Source: Candidatus Cloacimonetes bacterium HGW-Cloacimonetes-3 (GTDB lineage Bacteria; Cloacimonadota; Cloacimonadia; Cloacimonadales; Cloacimonadaceae). Taken from it: a stretch of 64,000 bases of DNA. A program made the translations under genes and the position numbers. The first letter of the stretch is position 1. Each line of letters begins with the position of its first letter. Positions 44,145 to 53,548 of the stretch are shown piece by piece. The notes beneath the pieces were generated by a model. The model did no database searches. It was not told where the DNA came from and saw only the letters and a list, made by a program, of their open reading frames with translations. The stretch covers positions 62,001 to 126,000 of the forward strand of contig PHBO01000001.1 in the NCBI GenBank assembly GCA_002840645.1, written 5' to 3'.

Positions 44145-45794
44145 ATGGCAAAAGGCACAGCAAAAACCACCACTGGAGCCAATCTGGGCTTTGAAGCCAA
44201 GCTATGGACTGCTGCCGATAAACTGCGCAGCAATATGGACGCCGCCGAATATAAGCACGTGGTGCTGGGGCTAATCTTTTTGAAATACATTTCCGATTCC
44301 TTCGGAGAGCATCATCAGGAATTGCTTAAAGACCCCATGGCGAATCCCGAAGATAAGGACGAATACACCGCTGCCAACATCTTCTGGGTACCCGCTGAGG
44401 CACGCTGGAGCTTTTTGCAGGGCAAAGCCCACACCACAGAAATCGGCAAGCTGATAGATGAAGCCATGGATGCCATAGAGAAGGACAACAAACGCCTTAA
44501 AAACATCCTACCCAAGAACTATGCCCGTCCGGACCTGGACAAAGCCAAACTTGGCGAACTTATCGACCTGATCGGCACCATCGGGCTGGGTGACAAGGAA
44601 AACCGCAGTAAGGACATTCTGGGCAGAGTATATGAATACTTCTTAAGCGAATTTGCCAGCGCCGAAGGCAAACAGGGCGGGCAATTTTACACCCCGCGCT
44701 GCATTGTGCAGCTGCTGGTTTCCATGCTGGCACCCTTACCCGGAAAAAGGATATACGACCCCTGTTGCGGCTCCGGCGGCATGTTTGTGCAAAGCGAGAA
44801 GTTTGTGGAGGAGCATGGCGGAAAGATTGGAGACATAAGCATCTTTGGCCAGGAATCCAATCCCACCACCTGGAGGCTGGCAAAGATGAACCTTGCCATC
44901 CGGGGCATCGAAGCAGACCTTGGGCAGGAAAATGCCGATAGCTTCCTAAAAGACCTGCACAAAGACCGCCAATTCGATTTTGTAATAGCCAATCCGCCCT
45001 TTAACATGAAGGAATGGGGCGGTGAACAGCTTAAAAAAGACGCCCGCTGGCAATATGGCATCCCGCCCGAAGGCAATGCCAACTACGCCTGGATACAGCA
45101 CTTTATCCGGCACCTTAGCCCCAACGGGCTGGCAGGCTTTGTGCTGGCAAACGGCAGCATGAGCAGTCAGCAATCCGGCGAAGGCGAAATCCGCAAGGCA
45201 ATAATAGAAGCCGATATGGTGGATTGTATGGTAGCTTTGCCGGGGCAGCTTTTCTATTCCACCCAGATCCCTGCCTGTCTATGGTTCCTAACCCGCAGCA
45301 AAACAGGCGGCAAATACCGTGACCGCAGAGGGGAAACCCTGTTTATCGATGCCCGCAACCTGGGGGTGCTGAAAGACCGCGTCCACAAGGAACTTACTGC
45401 AGAAGATGTAGCCAAGATAGCCACCACCTACCACGCCTGGCGGGGTGACAACACCACTCCCCGTCATTCCTCACCTCCCCGTCATTCCAGCGAAGGCTGG
45501 AATCCAGAACAAGAAAAAGAACTGGATACCGTTCTGCAACGGTATGACGAATACAAGGACATCCCCGGCTTCTGCAAAGCAGTTACCACAGCCGAAATAG
45601 CAGCCCAAAACTACATCCTTACCCCCGGACGCTATGTGGGTATGGCACCCAAAGAAAACGAGGATACCGAACCCTTCCAGGACAAAATGAAACGCCTTAC
45701 CGCAGAACTATACGCCCAGTTTGAGGAATCTGCCAGACTGGAAAAAGAGATAAAAGCTAACCTGATTAAGCTTGGATTTGGTGAGGATAAATGA
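44145..45794 (+). CDS. hsdM: Type I restriction-modification methyltransferase subunit HsdM
   Basis: 549 residues. The N-terminal HsdM helical domain ([20 protein letters not shown]) precedes the N6-adenine methylase core with motif [10 protein letters not shown] (D205) and motif IV NPPF (N283). The C-terminal LTPGRYVG motif is also present. It methylates adenine in both half-sites read by HsdS and is required with HsdR for cleavage. Around residues 437-456 an insert reads [20 protein letters not shown], which is translation of a palindromic repeat, placed in the usually short loop before [11 protein letters not shown]. The core motifs are intact, so it is probably active. Its stop overlaps a repeat-derived frame (ATGA). 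Confidence 0.93.
   Translation: MAKGTAKTTTGANLGFEAKLWTAADKLRSNMDAAEYKHVVLGLIFLKYISDSFGEHHQELLKDPMANPEDKDEYTAANIFWVPAEARWSFLQGKAHTTEIGKLIDEAMDAIEKDNKRLKNILPKNYARPDLDKAKLGELIDLIGTIGLGDKENRSKDILGRVYEYFLSEFASAEGKQGGQFYTPRCIVQLLVSMLAPLPGKRIYDPCCGSGGMFVQSEKFVEEHGGKIGDISIFGQESNPTTWRLAKMNLAIRGIEADLGQENADSFLKDLHKDRQFDFVIANPPFNMKEWGGEQLKKDARWQYGIPPEGNANYAWIQHFIRHLSPNGLAGFVLANGSMSSQQSGEGEIRKAIIEADMVDCMVALPGQLFYSTQIPACLWFLTRSKTGGKYRDRRGETLFIDARNLGVLKDRVHKELTAEDVAKIATTYHAWRGDNTTPRHSSPPRHSSEGWNPEQEKELDTVLQRYDEYKDIPGFCKAVTTAEIAAQNYILTPGRYVGMAPKENEDTEPFQDKMKRLTAELYAQFEESARLEKEIKANLIKLGFGEDK
45462..45507. repeat. In-frame palindromic repeat inside hsdM
   Basis: CGTCATTCC occurs at 45462 and again at 45480, where it continues into a perfect hairpin ATTCCAGC-GAAG-GCTGGAAT (45484-45503). 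The repeat is read through without a stop as [10 protein letters not shown]. Confidence 0.8.
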
Positions 45795-45859
45795 AAAGAC
45801 TTATTAACAAAGAGTTAAAGAGTAAAAGAGGCTCTTATATAAACAGCTTATACCTTACT

Positions 45860-45955
45860 GTCATCCCGGACTTGATCCGGGATCCAGAACTTGAGGTTGC
45901 AAATTGCAACCTCAAGAGCATAAAACAACTTGATATCGCAAATTGCGATATCAAG
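45860..45955. repeat. Three-hairpin repeat cluster between hsdM and the HEPN gene
   Basis: A hairpin ATCCCGGA-CTTGA-TCCGGGAT (45863-45883) is followed by two perfect 27-nt palindromes (45890-45916 and 45929-45955). Both palindromes have 13-nt arms around one A. They share CTTGA...GCAA-A-TTGC...TCAAG but differ at three arm positions, each compensated in the other arm. A 63-codon frame runs through here (VIPDLIRDPE signature) and is not annotated as a gene. Confidence 0.88.
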
Positions 45956-45972
45956 TCCACAGGAGATAATTT

Positions 45973-46377
45973 ATGCCTATAATACTATCATCATTGGACA
46001 AAGCCATAAACAGTCTGGACAGAGCCATAATCCGCAGCGTGGCTGCCCCGGAAGATGAAGAACTGCGGGATGCGGTTATCCAACGATTTGAATACACTTA
46101 CGAGCTTTGTTGGAAACTGCTGAAACGCAGACTGGAAAGTGACTCCCCCAATCCTGCCCTGCTGGACACGATGAACTTTAAGGATATGATCCGCTTAGGT
46201 GCGGAAACCGGCTACATTGCCGAACCGCAAAAGTGGTTTGAGTACCGGGAACAGCGTAACAAAACTGTCCACATCTATGATGAAAGGGAAGCAAAGAAAG
46301 TGTATCAGGCGGTATTGGGCTTTATCACCGATGCTAAGCTGCTGTACGAAAACCTGCTGATTGGAAACGATGATTGA
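45973..46377 (+). CDS. HEPN-type HI0074/NTase-substrate-binding protein (HepT-like toxin)
   Basis: 134 residues, all helical, matching the HI0074 / NTase_sub_bind family (LRDAVIQRFEYTYELCWKLL near the middle). The HEPN ribonuclease motif Rx4HxY is present as RNKTVHIY (R95, H100, Y102). In characterised MntA-HepT pairs the Tyr of this motif is AMPylated by the partner nucleotidyltransferase to silence the RNase. Here the partner domain is encoded by the next gene, overlapping by 8 nt (ATG 46370 versus stop 46377), but fused to HsdS. AGGAG lies 7 nt before the ATG. Whether it works as a toxin or only as a substrate-binding partner cannot be decided from sequence. Confidence 0.85.
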   Translation: MPIILSSLDKAINSLDRAIIRSVAAPEDEELRDAVIQRFEYTYELCWKLLKRRLESDSPNPALLDTMNFKDMIRLGAETGYIAEPQKWFEYREQRNKTVHIYDEREAKKVYQAVLGFITDAKLLYENLLIGNDD

Positions 46378-47896
46378 TCTTGCCCCTGCATATCTGGAAA
46401 TAGTTCGAAAAATACTTAGGGAAATTGTCCCCAATGCCAAAGTATGGGCGTTTGGCTCACGTGTAACTGGCACTGCCAAGGAGTTTTCCGATCTGGATTT
46501 GGCTATTGATATGGGTAGTCCCATTCCGGTAGCTACCCTGTGCTTGCTGAAAGATGCCTTTTCCGAATCTGACCTGCCGATTAAAGTGGATATTGTTGAT
46601 TGGCAAGCGATATCGGAGGAATTTATAGAAGCGGTTAAAGAAAACCGGTTTGATTTATACCGATTTAAGCTTTGTGATTTATGCAATTCGATAGATTATG
46701 GCTATACTGCTTCATCCACATCAGAAGATACAGGTATTAGATTTCTTAGAATTACTGACATTGTCCAAGAACATGTAGACTGGAGTACTGTACCTTATTG
46801 TTGCATAACCCCCAAAGACACGGAGAAGTATAGATTACTTAACGATGATATAGTAATTGCTCGTACCGGTGCATCGACAGGCGCATGCTTACATATATCA
46901 AATCCACCTTTAGCTGTCTTTGCTTCATATTTAGTAAGGTTGAGAATCAATAGCACGATTGCGGATTCAAGGTATATATACTATTGTTTAAAATCAGAAG
47001 GTTTCAATTCTTTCTTGCAAGGAGTTTTAGGAGACAAGTCAGCACAACCAAACGCAAGTGCTTACACAATGACCCAATTTGAGTTTTACCTCCCTCCCCT
47101 CGAAACCCAAAAAGAAATAGCACATATCCTTGGTACATTGGACGACAAAATAGAACTTAACCGCAGAATGAACAAAACCCTTGAAGAAATAGCCCACGCC
47201 ATCTTTAAGCACTGGTTCATTGATTTTGAATTCCCCAATGCTGAAGGTAACCCCTACAAATCATCCGGTGGAGAAATGATAGATTCGGAATTGGGACTGC
47301 TTCCCAAAGGGTGGAGAGTAGTGAAATTAGGAACTAAAGTAGATATTATTAAAGGCGTCTCATACTCAAGTTATGAATTATCAGAATCAACAACTGCTAT
47401 GGTTACACTAAAGTCATTCAATAGAGGTGGAGGGTACAAATCGGATGGTCTCAAAGCATACACTGGTAAATTCAAACCTGAACAAGTTTTAAAAACAGGC
47501 GACTTGGTTATTGCATGTACAGATGTTACACAAAATGCCGATGTTATAGGGCGTCCGGCTATTATTCGAAAGAGCAGAGATTACGAAACTTTGGTTGCTT
47601 CTTTAGACATAATAAAATTACTGCCTAAATCAGAAGATGTTCCTCTCTCATATCTTTACTTTATGACAAATTCGGAAGTATTTAATCATCACATGTTTTC
47701 ACATTCCACAGGTACAACAGTTCTACATCTTGCTAAAGAAGCCATTCCTTCGTTTCAGTATGCACAACCTAGCTTTGAGATTATGAATGTTTTTGGTCGT
47801 ATTGCACATGCAGTACTGGATTTAATAAATACTAACGAAAATGAAAACAATATACTTTCCGACTATAGAGATAATCTACTACATATGATATTCTAG
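46370..47896 (+). CDS. Fusion of MNT nucleotidyltransferase (MntA-like) and type I specificity subunit HsdS
   Basis: 508 residues from ATG 46370 (TTG 46361 is an alternative). Residues 1-98 are a complete minimal nucleotidyltransferase: FGSRVTGTAKEFSDLDLAI gives G29-S30 and the metal ligands D41 and D43; KVDIVD supplies the third acid (D74). Without a gap, residues ~99-508 form a full HsdS. TRD1 starts KLCDLCNSIDYGYTAS...FLRITDI. The central conserved region is LPPLETQKEIAHILGTLDDK plus FKHWFIDFEFP. TRD2 starts LPKGWRVVKLG, and a C-terminal helix follows. HsdS reads the bipartite DNA site for HsdM/HsdR. The fused domain is the expected AMPylating antitoxin of the overlapping upstream HEPN gene. 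The TRDs are AT-richer than hsdM/hsdR, as usual for exchanged modules. Confidence 0.87.
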   Translation: MIDLAPAYLEIVRKILREIVPNAKVWAFGSRVTGTAKEFSDLDLAIDMGSPIPVATLCLLKDAFSESDLPIKVDIVDWQAISEEFIEAVKENRFDLYRFKLCDLCNSIDYGYTASSTSEDTGIRFLRITDIVQEHVDWSTVPYCCITPKDTEKYRLLNDDIVIARTGASTGACLHISNPPLAVFASYLVRLRINSTIADSRYIYYCLKSEGFNSFLQGVLGDKSAQPNASAYTMTQFEFYLPPLETQKEIAHILGTLDDKIELNRRMNKTLEEIAHAIFKHWFIDFEFPNAEGNPYKSSGGEMIDSELGLLPKGWRVVKLGTKVDIIKGVSYSSYELSESTTAMVTLKSFNRGGGYKSDGLKAYTGKFKPEQVLKTGDLVIACTDVTQNADVIGRPAIIRKSRDYETLVASLDIIKLLPKSEDVPLSYLYFMTNSEVFNHHMFSHSTGTTVLHLAKEAIPSFQYAQPSFEIMNVFGRIAHAVLDLINTNENENNILSDYRDNLLHMIF

Positions 47897-47911
47897 ACAC
47901 AAGGATGATGT

Positions 47912-49720
47912 ATGAAGAACATAAGGTATCCTGAAGATTTAGTAGTAACATCAGATGATTTTAAAAATGTTGAAATTGAGAAACTAATAGAAGAAGGAAA
48001 TGAAAAGGATGTTGACTATTATCACAGTATCTTTTCGGAAAAAGCTAAAGATCTTATTGGACAAGGTAAAGTAAATGAGGGGAAGGTATTGTGGTTATTA
48101 TCAGATGCTTGTTCTCCAATTTTGAAACCAGAAAGTGCTAATGGTCCTTTTGTTCCCATCTGTTCTGGCGGTGGAAGAAGAACATTTTTACCTGAGGATT
48201 TCTCTGATAAAGATATTGCTTTCCTTGAAAGCATCATACCAGAAATTGTAGATTATCATTTGCGGGCTAGGATCGCAGATATTTGCTGGTTCATGGGGAG
48301 GCCAAGAAAACCTGAAGTTGCGTTAACGGCTATTGATGCATACTTAAAATACCGTTTTGAAGATGAAGACCATGCCCATAATTGTAAAGCACAATACGAG
48401 CGCGCAATATTTTTATGCTCCATTCATAGGGAACTAACAAAGGAGCGTAGTGAACTAATTCATGATTATCTGTTAGAAACATTACAAAAGAATATTGGGC
48501 AACCTGGGACATTAATAATCGTATCAGACTTATTACTAAAACACGGTATAGGTGACAGCACAGAAGTTGTTTATAACACTCTAGTTAAATCAGCAGAGAA
48601 TATTAGATTTGACTCGCAACGTAAACTATTAGAAAATGCCTATGAAGGGATTAAACGTAAGAAAAAACCAGATAACAGACTTTATGATATCCATTCTAGA
48701 ATTGCAGAAGGATATATTGAGGATGCTTCTTGTATATCAAGTATTTTCTCTGCTGATTTGTATCATAAAGCAATCCTTGAGTATTACAAAATACCTAAAC
48801 GTATCAGGAATCAGTACGTTTCAGAAGATAGAATTAAAGAGCTTAATTGTTTAATAGAAGAAGCTAACCAACAAGCATTAACAGAAATGACCCCTATTAG
48901 CTCACCTCCTATAAACATTGCTGACGTTGTTAAAGCCTCTAGAGAGCATGTTAGAGGTAGAGATTTCCCAGAAGCAATAATCGCTTTTGCCCATATATCT
49001 AATTCACAAGATATGGGCGAGTATAAAGAAGAAGCAATCAAGATATTAAGGGATAGCATATTATTAGCTCTTGTTTCTAGAACTCATTATGCTCATGATG
49101 GTAGAGTTGTTGCAAAATCACCAGGCGCTAATCTCGGAGGCGAATCAGACCCTTCAACTGAATTGGCAATATGGGAACAAATGATGAGTAGTTATCATTT
49201 TCATGTTTCATTATGTGTAGAAGGTATGATATTACAGTCATTGGAAGTAATTAATGCTGAACATCGCATTACATTACCAAATATATTCGACATGTGCAGA
49301 GCATCAACTGCAGTTCCTAATGATAGATTATTGTTATGGGCAAAAGGTATTTACTTCGGCTTCGAAAATGATTTTATGTCTGCAGTACACTTGCTTACAC
49401 CACAAATAGAACATTTAGTTAGAGTTAATCTAAAAAGATATGGAATAAAGACAACAAATACTGATGAATCTGGTATAGAAACCGAAAATGGGTTAAAGAC
49501 ATTATTGGATAATAATGATATTAATCGAGTGTTTGACGAAAATACAGTTTTTGAATTAAAAGCCATATTTACGGATTGCTATGGGTTTAACTTAAGAAAT
49601 GAGATTGCACACGGATTAGTAGATTCGAACATAGGACATACTTATTCAGCTGTTTATGCATGGTGGTTCTGTTTGAAGTTAATTATGCAAGGTATTATTA
49701 GTTTTAACAAGAACGACTAG
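47912..49720 (+). CDS. DUF4209-like protein with C-terminal HEPN-type motif
   Basis: 602 residues, mostly helical, without signal peptide or membrane segments. The overall pattern resembles DUF4209-type proteins (a long helical N-terminal part, then MILQSLEVINAEHRIT and LTPQIEHLVRVNLK). The C-terminus contains LRNEIAHGLVD (R562, H567), the Rx4H arrangement of HEPN ribonucleases. It sits 15 nt after hsdS with AAGGATG before the ATG, and is clearly AT-richer than hsdM and hsdR. By analogy to PrrC/RloC-type HEPN RNases in type I operons it could be an abortive-infection effector, but no function is established from sequence. Confidence 0.65.
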   Translation: MKNIRYPEDLVVTSDDFKNVEIEKLIEEGNEKDVDYYHSIFSEKAKDLIGQGKVNEGKVLWLLSDACSPILKPESANGPFVPICSGGGRRTFLPEDFSDKDIAFLESIIPEIVDYHLRARIADICWFMGRPRKPEVALTAIDAYLKYRFEDEDHAHNCKAQYERAIFLCSIHRELTKERSELIHDYLLETLQKNIGQPGTLIIVSDLLLKHGIGDSTEVVYNTLVKSAENIRFDSQRKLLENAYEGIKRKKKPDNRLYDIHSRIAEGYIEDASCISSIFSADLYHKAILEYYKIPKRIRNQYVSEDRIKELNCLIEEANQQALTEMTPISSPPINIADVVKASREHVRGRDFPEAIIAFAHISNSQDMGEYKEEAIKILRDSILLALVSRTHYAHDGRVVAKSPGANLGGESDPSTELAIWEQMMSSYHFHVSLCVEGMILQSLEVINAEHRITLPNIFDMCRASTAVPNDRLLLWAKGIYFGFENDFMSAVHLLTPQIEHLVRVNLKRYGIKTTNTDESGIETENGLKTLLDNNDINRVFDENTVFELKAIFTDCYGFNLRNEIAHGLVDSNIGHTYSAVYAWWFCLKLIMQGIISFNKND

Positions 49721-49747
49721 AACATAGTATCGAGATTAGGAGTATGA

Positions 49748-50269
49748 ATGGATCAATATGATGTTGCTCAGATATGTAAGAATGGTCATGTGATAAACAG
49801 CATGATCATTACTCATCCTGACAATGGCTGTGATTTCTGCCCAGATTGTGGAGCAAAGTCCCAAACTATTTGCGGTTGGTGCAAAAATGATATTAAAGGG
49901 GAAAGTCTACCCACCTTTGGTCCCCACTATATTGGTCTGTCACCCTATAAAGCACCCAATAGATGTAGTAAATGTGGTATGCCATATCCATGGTCCAGTT
50001 TATATAAAATTGCTGTGCTATTGGAATCATTTATTCTGCTGTTACTGTCATTCTACTTGTATATGGTTAGTACTAATGTGCTTATCAGAACTCCCGCAAT
50101 AGTAATTACTATACTAATTACTATTGTGATGCTAGTAAGTAAACATAACTACAAAATTCCAAGGAGTTCATTGAGTATTTTAGGTATCCTAGGTTCTATA
50201 TGCGGAATTCTTCGCTTCTGCGGAATTGACCTTACTATCGTTGTTGGTTTGTTATCTAAGTTTAAATAG
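49748..50269 (+). CDS. DUF2321-like zinc-ribbon protein with membrane helices
   Basis: 173 residues. The first ~80 match the DUF2321 pattern: YDVAQICKNGHVIN, then CPDCGA, CGWCKNDIKG, and CSKCGMPYPW, giving several CxxC zinc knuckles. The second half holds three to four hydrophobic helices (LLESFILLLLSFYLYMVS; IVITILITIVMLV; ILGILGSICGI). It would be a membrane protein with a cytoplasmic zinc domain. It sits between the HEPN-type gene and hsdR, 27 nt and 12 nt from them. AGGAG precedes the ATG. A role as membrane effector or sensor of the locus is only a guess. Confidence 0.65.
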   Translation: MDQYDVAQICKNGHVINSMIITHPDNGCDFCPDCGAKSQTICGWCKNDIKGESLPTFGPHYIGLSPYKAPNRCSKCGMPYPWSSLYKIAVLLESFILLLLSFYLYMVSTNVLIRTPAIVITILITIVMLVSKHNYKIPRSSLSILGILGSICGILRFCGIDLTIVVGLLSKFK

Positions 50270-50281
50270 TATGAATCAGAT

Positions 50282-53200
50282 ATGTTAGAAAAACCGGTTG
50301 AATCAGTCGCATTGCATATCCTGCAAGAGTTGGATTATGCCACCCACAGCTATCCCCGGCTGTTGGCAGAGGATTGCGCCATAGTGCTTATCCGGGAAGA
50401 TATCTTGCGGGATAAGCTGCGTTTGCTTAATCCCATGCTGCCGGAGGAATGCATTACTGAAGTGGTAAGGATAATAAAGCTGATGCAGCACCCCTCGTTA
50501 ATCCGCAATAACATGGCGTTTCATAAGCTGTTGGTGGAAGGTGTTCCGGTTGCTTACCGTCAGGATGGCAGAATAGTAAATACCGCTGCAAAGCTGATAG
50601 ATTTTGCCCTGGTGGATGATAACCACTTTATGGCGGTAAGCCAGATGACGGTGGTGGAAGGGCAGTATGTCCGGCGACCGGATATTGTTATTTTTGTTAA
50701 TGGCATCCCCCTTGCGGTTATCGAGGTGAAGAATCCTTCGGACGAAAAGGCAAGCATCTGGAGCGCATATAACCAGTTGCAGACCTATATGGCACAGATA
50801 CCTTCGCTGTTTGTGTATAATGCGCTGTTGATTGTTACGGATGGCATAGAAGCCAGGCTGGGGACGGTAAGTTCGGGCAGAGAATGGATGATGCCTTGGC
50901 GGAGGATAGATGATGCGGGTGAAAAGACTGGATTCCAGACTAAATCTGGAATGACGGGAGAGGGTGGCGCAGGATACCAATCCTGCGAAGGTAATAGTTC
51001 CGCAAGATTGGCATCTTGCGCTACGGGGGAAGGGGCTGGATTCCCGACTGAATCGGGAAAGACAAATGCGGAAGCGGGAATGCAAAGAGATAACTCTGGA
51101 TGCCCGACTGGATCGGGAAAGACAAAAGCGGAAGAGGGAATGACGGGCAATGGTACTTCTTATGTATCTCAGATGGAAGTGCTGCTGAAGGGTGTATTTG
51201 ATAAGCACAATATCCTAAGCCTGCTTCGCTACTTTATTGTATTTGAAGCTACTAAAGAACGCATCATCAAAAAGGTGGCGGGTTATCACCAGTTCCATGC
51301 GGTGAATGTGGCTGTGGAAAAGACGGTGCAAGCCATTTCTGCAAAGGGTGATAAACGTTGCGGGGTGGTGTGGCATACGCAGGGCAGCGGTAAGAGCCTT
51401 ACCATGGCTTTCTATGCGGGCAGGATTATTCAGCATCCGGCGATGGAGAATCCCACCATTGTAGTTTTGACAGACAGGAACGATCTGGACGACCAGCTAT
51501 TCCGCACCTTCAGCGCGTGTAAGGATCTGATCCGCCAAAACCCCAGACAGGCAGAGGACAGGCAGGATTTACAGCAGCTCTTAAGAGTTGCATCAGGTGG
51601 GGTTATCTTTACTACCATTCAGAAGTTTATGCCTGAAGATAGGGGCGGTGAATATCCCTGTTTAAGCGAACGGCGCAATATTGTGGTGATAGCGGATGAA
51701 GCGCACCGCAGTCAGTATGATTTTATCGATGGCTTTGCCAAAAACATGCGGGACGCCTTGCCCAACGCCAGCTTTATCGCCTTTACGGGCACGCCAGTGG
51801 AGCTAACCGACCGGAATACCAGAGCTGTGTTTGGTAATTATATAAGTATTTACGATATCCACCAGGCAGTGTTGGATAATGCCACCGTGCCTATCTATTA
51901 CGAAAGCAGATTGGCGCGTCTGGAGCTAAACGAACGGGAAAAGCCCAATCTGGATAGCGAATTTGAAGAGCTTACCGAAGATAAAGAGCCCGATGACAGG
52001 GAAAAGCTGAAAAGCAAATGGGCAGCCCTGGAAGCTGTGGTTGGTGCGGATAAACGCATAAACATGGTTACAGAAGACCTGCTGAAGCATTGGGAAGCCC
52101 GCAGCGAGATTATAGAAGGCAAAGCTATGATAGTGTGCATGAGCAGGCGTATCTGTGTGGATATGTATAATGCCATACTAAAGCTTAAGCCGGATTGGGG
52201 CTCTGAAGATGATAAAGAGGGCGTGCTAAAGGTGGTAATGACCGGGGCACCTGCAGATCCTTTGGATTATCAGCAGCATATCCGCAGCAAAGAAAGGCGG
52301 GATAAAATAGCAGAGAGATTTAAGGACCCGCTGGATAAGCTTAAAATTGCCATAGTGCGCGATATGTGGCTAACGGGTTTTGATGTGCCCTGTCTTAATA
52401 CGATGTATGTGGATAAACCTATGCACGGGCATGGCTTGATGCAGGCTATTGCCAGGGTAAACAGAGTGTATAAGGACAAACCCGGTGGCTTGATTGTGGA
52501 TTACCTGGGGCTGGCAGAGGAACTGAAAAAAGCATTAAAGACCTATACCCAATCCGGAGGAAAAGATACCGTAACCATAGATCAGAATGAAGCGCTGGCA
52601 GCCTTAATGGAGCAATACGAGCAATGCCTAAGGCTGTTTGATGGTTTTGATTGGTGCATCTGGCTAAGCGGCACACCCCAGGAAAAGCTGAATATCATAG
52701 CTCCGGCGCAGGAATTTATCTTGGCGCAGGAAAATGGGAAGAGCAAACTGATAGAGACTGTATCGCGCTTAACCAAGGCATTTGCTTTGGCAGTACCGCA
52801 CGATAAAGCACTGGAGTTACGGGAGTGTGTAGCCTTCTTCCAAACGATAAAGGCAGCCATTATCAAAGCCGGACGCGATTACCACGATGGTGGCCTGGGA
52901 ATGGAAACTGCAATTAAACAATTGGTTTCCAAGGCTATCAGCAGTGACAAGGTGGTGGATATCTTCGAGGCAGCGGGCCTAAAGAAACCGGATATCTCTA
53001 TTTTATCGGATGAGTTTTTGGAAGACGTGAAAAACATGCCCTATAAAAACCTGGCGGTGGAATTGCTGAAGAAACTGCTTAATGATGAGATAAAAGCCAG
53101 ATTCCGGCGAAATGCCGTGCAAACCAGGGCTTTCTCTGAGATGCTGGCAGAAAGCATCCGTAAATACCAGAACAGAACTATCGAAGCTGCCAAAATTATC

Positions 53201-53548
53201 CAGGAGCTTATTGGAATCGCCAAAGAGATTAGAGAAGCTGAAAACAGGGGAGATAAACTGCATCTAAGCGATGATGAAGTAGCCTTCTATGATGCCCTGG
53301 AAACTAATGATGCGGCTGTGATGGTGCTGGGTGATGAGACATTAAAAACAATTGCTAGGGAACTAATAGAGACTGTGCGCAAAAACGTTACCATAGATTG
53401 GGCAATTCGTGAACAGGCAAGAGCTAAACTGCGGGTGATGGTAAAACGCATCCTGCGTAAATATGGCTATCCACCCGATAAGCAAGAAAAAGCTACCGAT
53501 ATGGTAATTGAACAAGCGGAACTGATCTGCGGGGATATGGTAGGCTAA
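50282..53548 (+). CDS. hsdR: Type I restriction endonuclease/translocase subunit HsdR
   Basis: 1088 residues. The N-terminal PD-(D/E)xK nuclease is visible as [19 protein letters not shown] (D134, E148, K150). The SF2 translocase follows with Walker A TQGSGKS (K371), DEAH box ADEAHRSQ (D472-H475), motif III FTGTP and motif [12 protein letters not shown]. The C-terminal helical HsdR region binds HsdM/HsdS. Between DGIEARLG...MPWRRIDD and [15 protein letters not shown], normally a short connection, there is an insert of about 75 residues (213-290) that is translation of palindromic repeats. All catalytic motifs are intact. Little ribosome site is visible, so translation may be coupled to the upstream gene 12 nt away. 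Confidence 0.93.
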   Translation: MLEKPVESVALHILQELDYATHSYPRLLAEDCAIVLIREDILRDKLRLLNPMLPEECITEVVRIIKLMQHPSLIRNNMAFHKLLVEGVPVAYRQDGRIVNTAAKLIDFALVDDNHFMAVSQMTVVEGQYVRRPDIVIFVNGIPLAVIEVKNPSDEKASIWSAYNQLQTYMAQIPSLFVYNALLIVTDGIEARLGTVSSGREWMMPWRRIDDAGEKTGFQTKSGMTGEGGAGYQSCEGNSSARLASCATGEGAGFPTESGKTNAEAGMQRDNSGCPTGSGKTKAEEGMTGNGTSYVSQMEVLLKGVFDKHNILSLLRYFIVFEATKERIIKKVAGYHQFHAVNVAVEKTVQAISAKGDKRCGVVWHTQGSGKSLTMAFYAGRIIQHPAMENPTIVVLTDRNDLDDQLFRTFSACKDLIRQNPRQAEDRQDLQQLLRVASGGVIFTTIQKFMPEDRGGEYPCLSERRNIVVIADEAHRSQYDFIDGFAKNMRDALPNASFIAFTGTPVELTDRNTRAVFGNYISIYDIHQAVLDNATVPIYYESRLARLELNEREKPNLDSEFEELTEDKEPDDREKLKSKWAALEAVVGADKRINMVTEDLLKHWEARSEIIEGKAMIVCMSRRICVDMYNAILKLKPDWGSEDDKEGVLKVVMTGAPADPLDYQQHIRSKERRDKIAERFKDPLDKLKIAIVRDMWLTGFDVPCLNTMYVDKPMHGHGLMQAIARVNRVYKDKPGGLIVDYLGLAEELKKALKTYTQSGGKDTVTIDQNEALAALMEQYEQCLRLFDGFDWCIWLSGTPQEKLNIIAPAQEFILAQENGKSKLIETVSRLTKAFALAVPHDKALELRECVAFFQTIKAAIIKAGRDYHDGGLGMETAIKQLVSKAISSDKVVDIFEAAGLKKPDISILSDEFLEDVKNMPYKNLAVELLKKLLNDEIKARFRRNAVQTRAFSEMLAESIRKYQNRTIEAAKIIQELIGIAKEIREAENRGDKLHLSDDEVAFYDALETNDAAVMVLGDETLKTIARELIETVRKNVTIDWAIREQARAKLRVMVKRILRKYGYPPDKQEKATDMVIEQAELICGDMVG
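50930..51145. repeat. Array of palindromic repeats in frame inside hsdR
   Basis: At least five hairpins follow each other. ATTCCAGA-CTAAA-TCTGGAAT (50932-50952). CGCAGGAT-ACCA-ATCCTGCG (50968-50987). CGCAAGAT-TGGC-ATCTTGCG (51001-51020). TTCCCGA-CTGAA-TCGGGAA (51041-51059). CCCGA-CTGGA-TCGGG (51103-51117). Units end in TGACGGG/AGACAAA words. The second and third differ by a compensated base pair. The frame stays open throughout. Confidence 0.88.

Noticed and set aside
45791-45982. 63-codon open frame after hsdM (VIPDLIRDPE)
   Set aside because: It is composed almost entirely of hairpin repeats and overlaps the HEPN gene start; the reading is a known by-product of non-coding repeats.
50498-51208. 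236-codon minus-strand frame across the hsdR repeats
   Set aside because: Lies opposite hsdR, and its length comes from the symmetric repeats.
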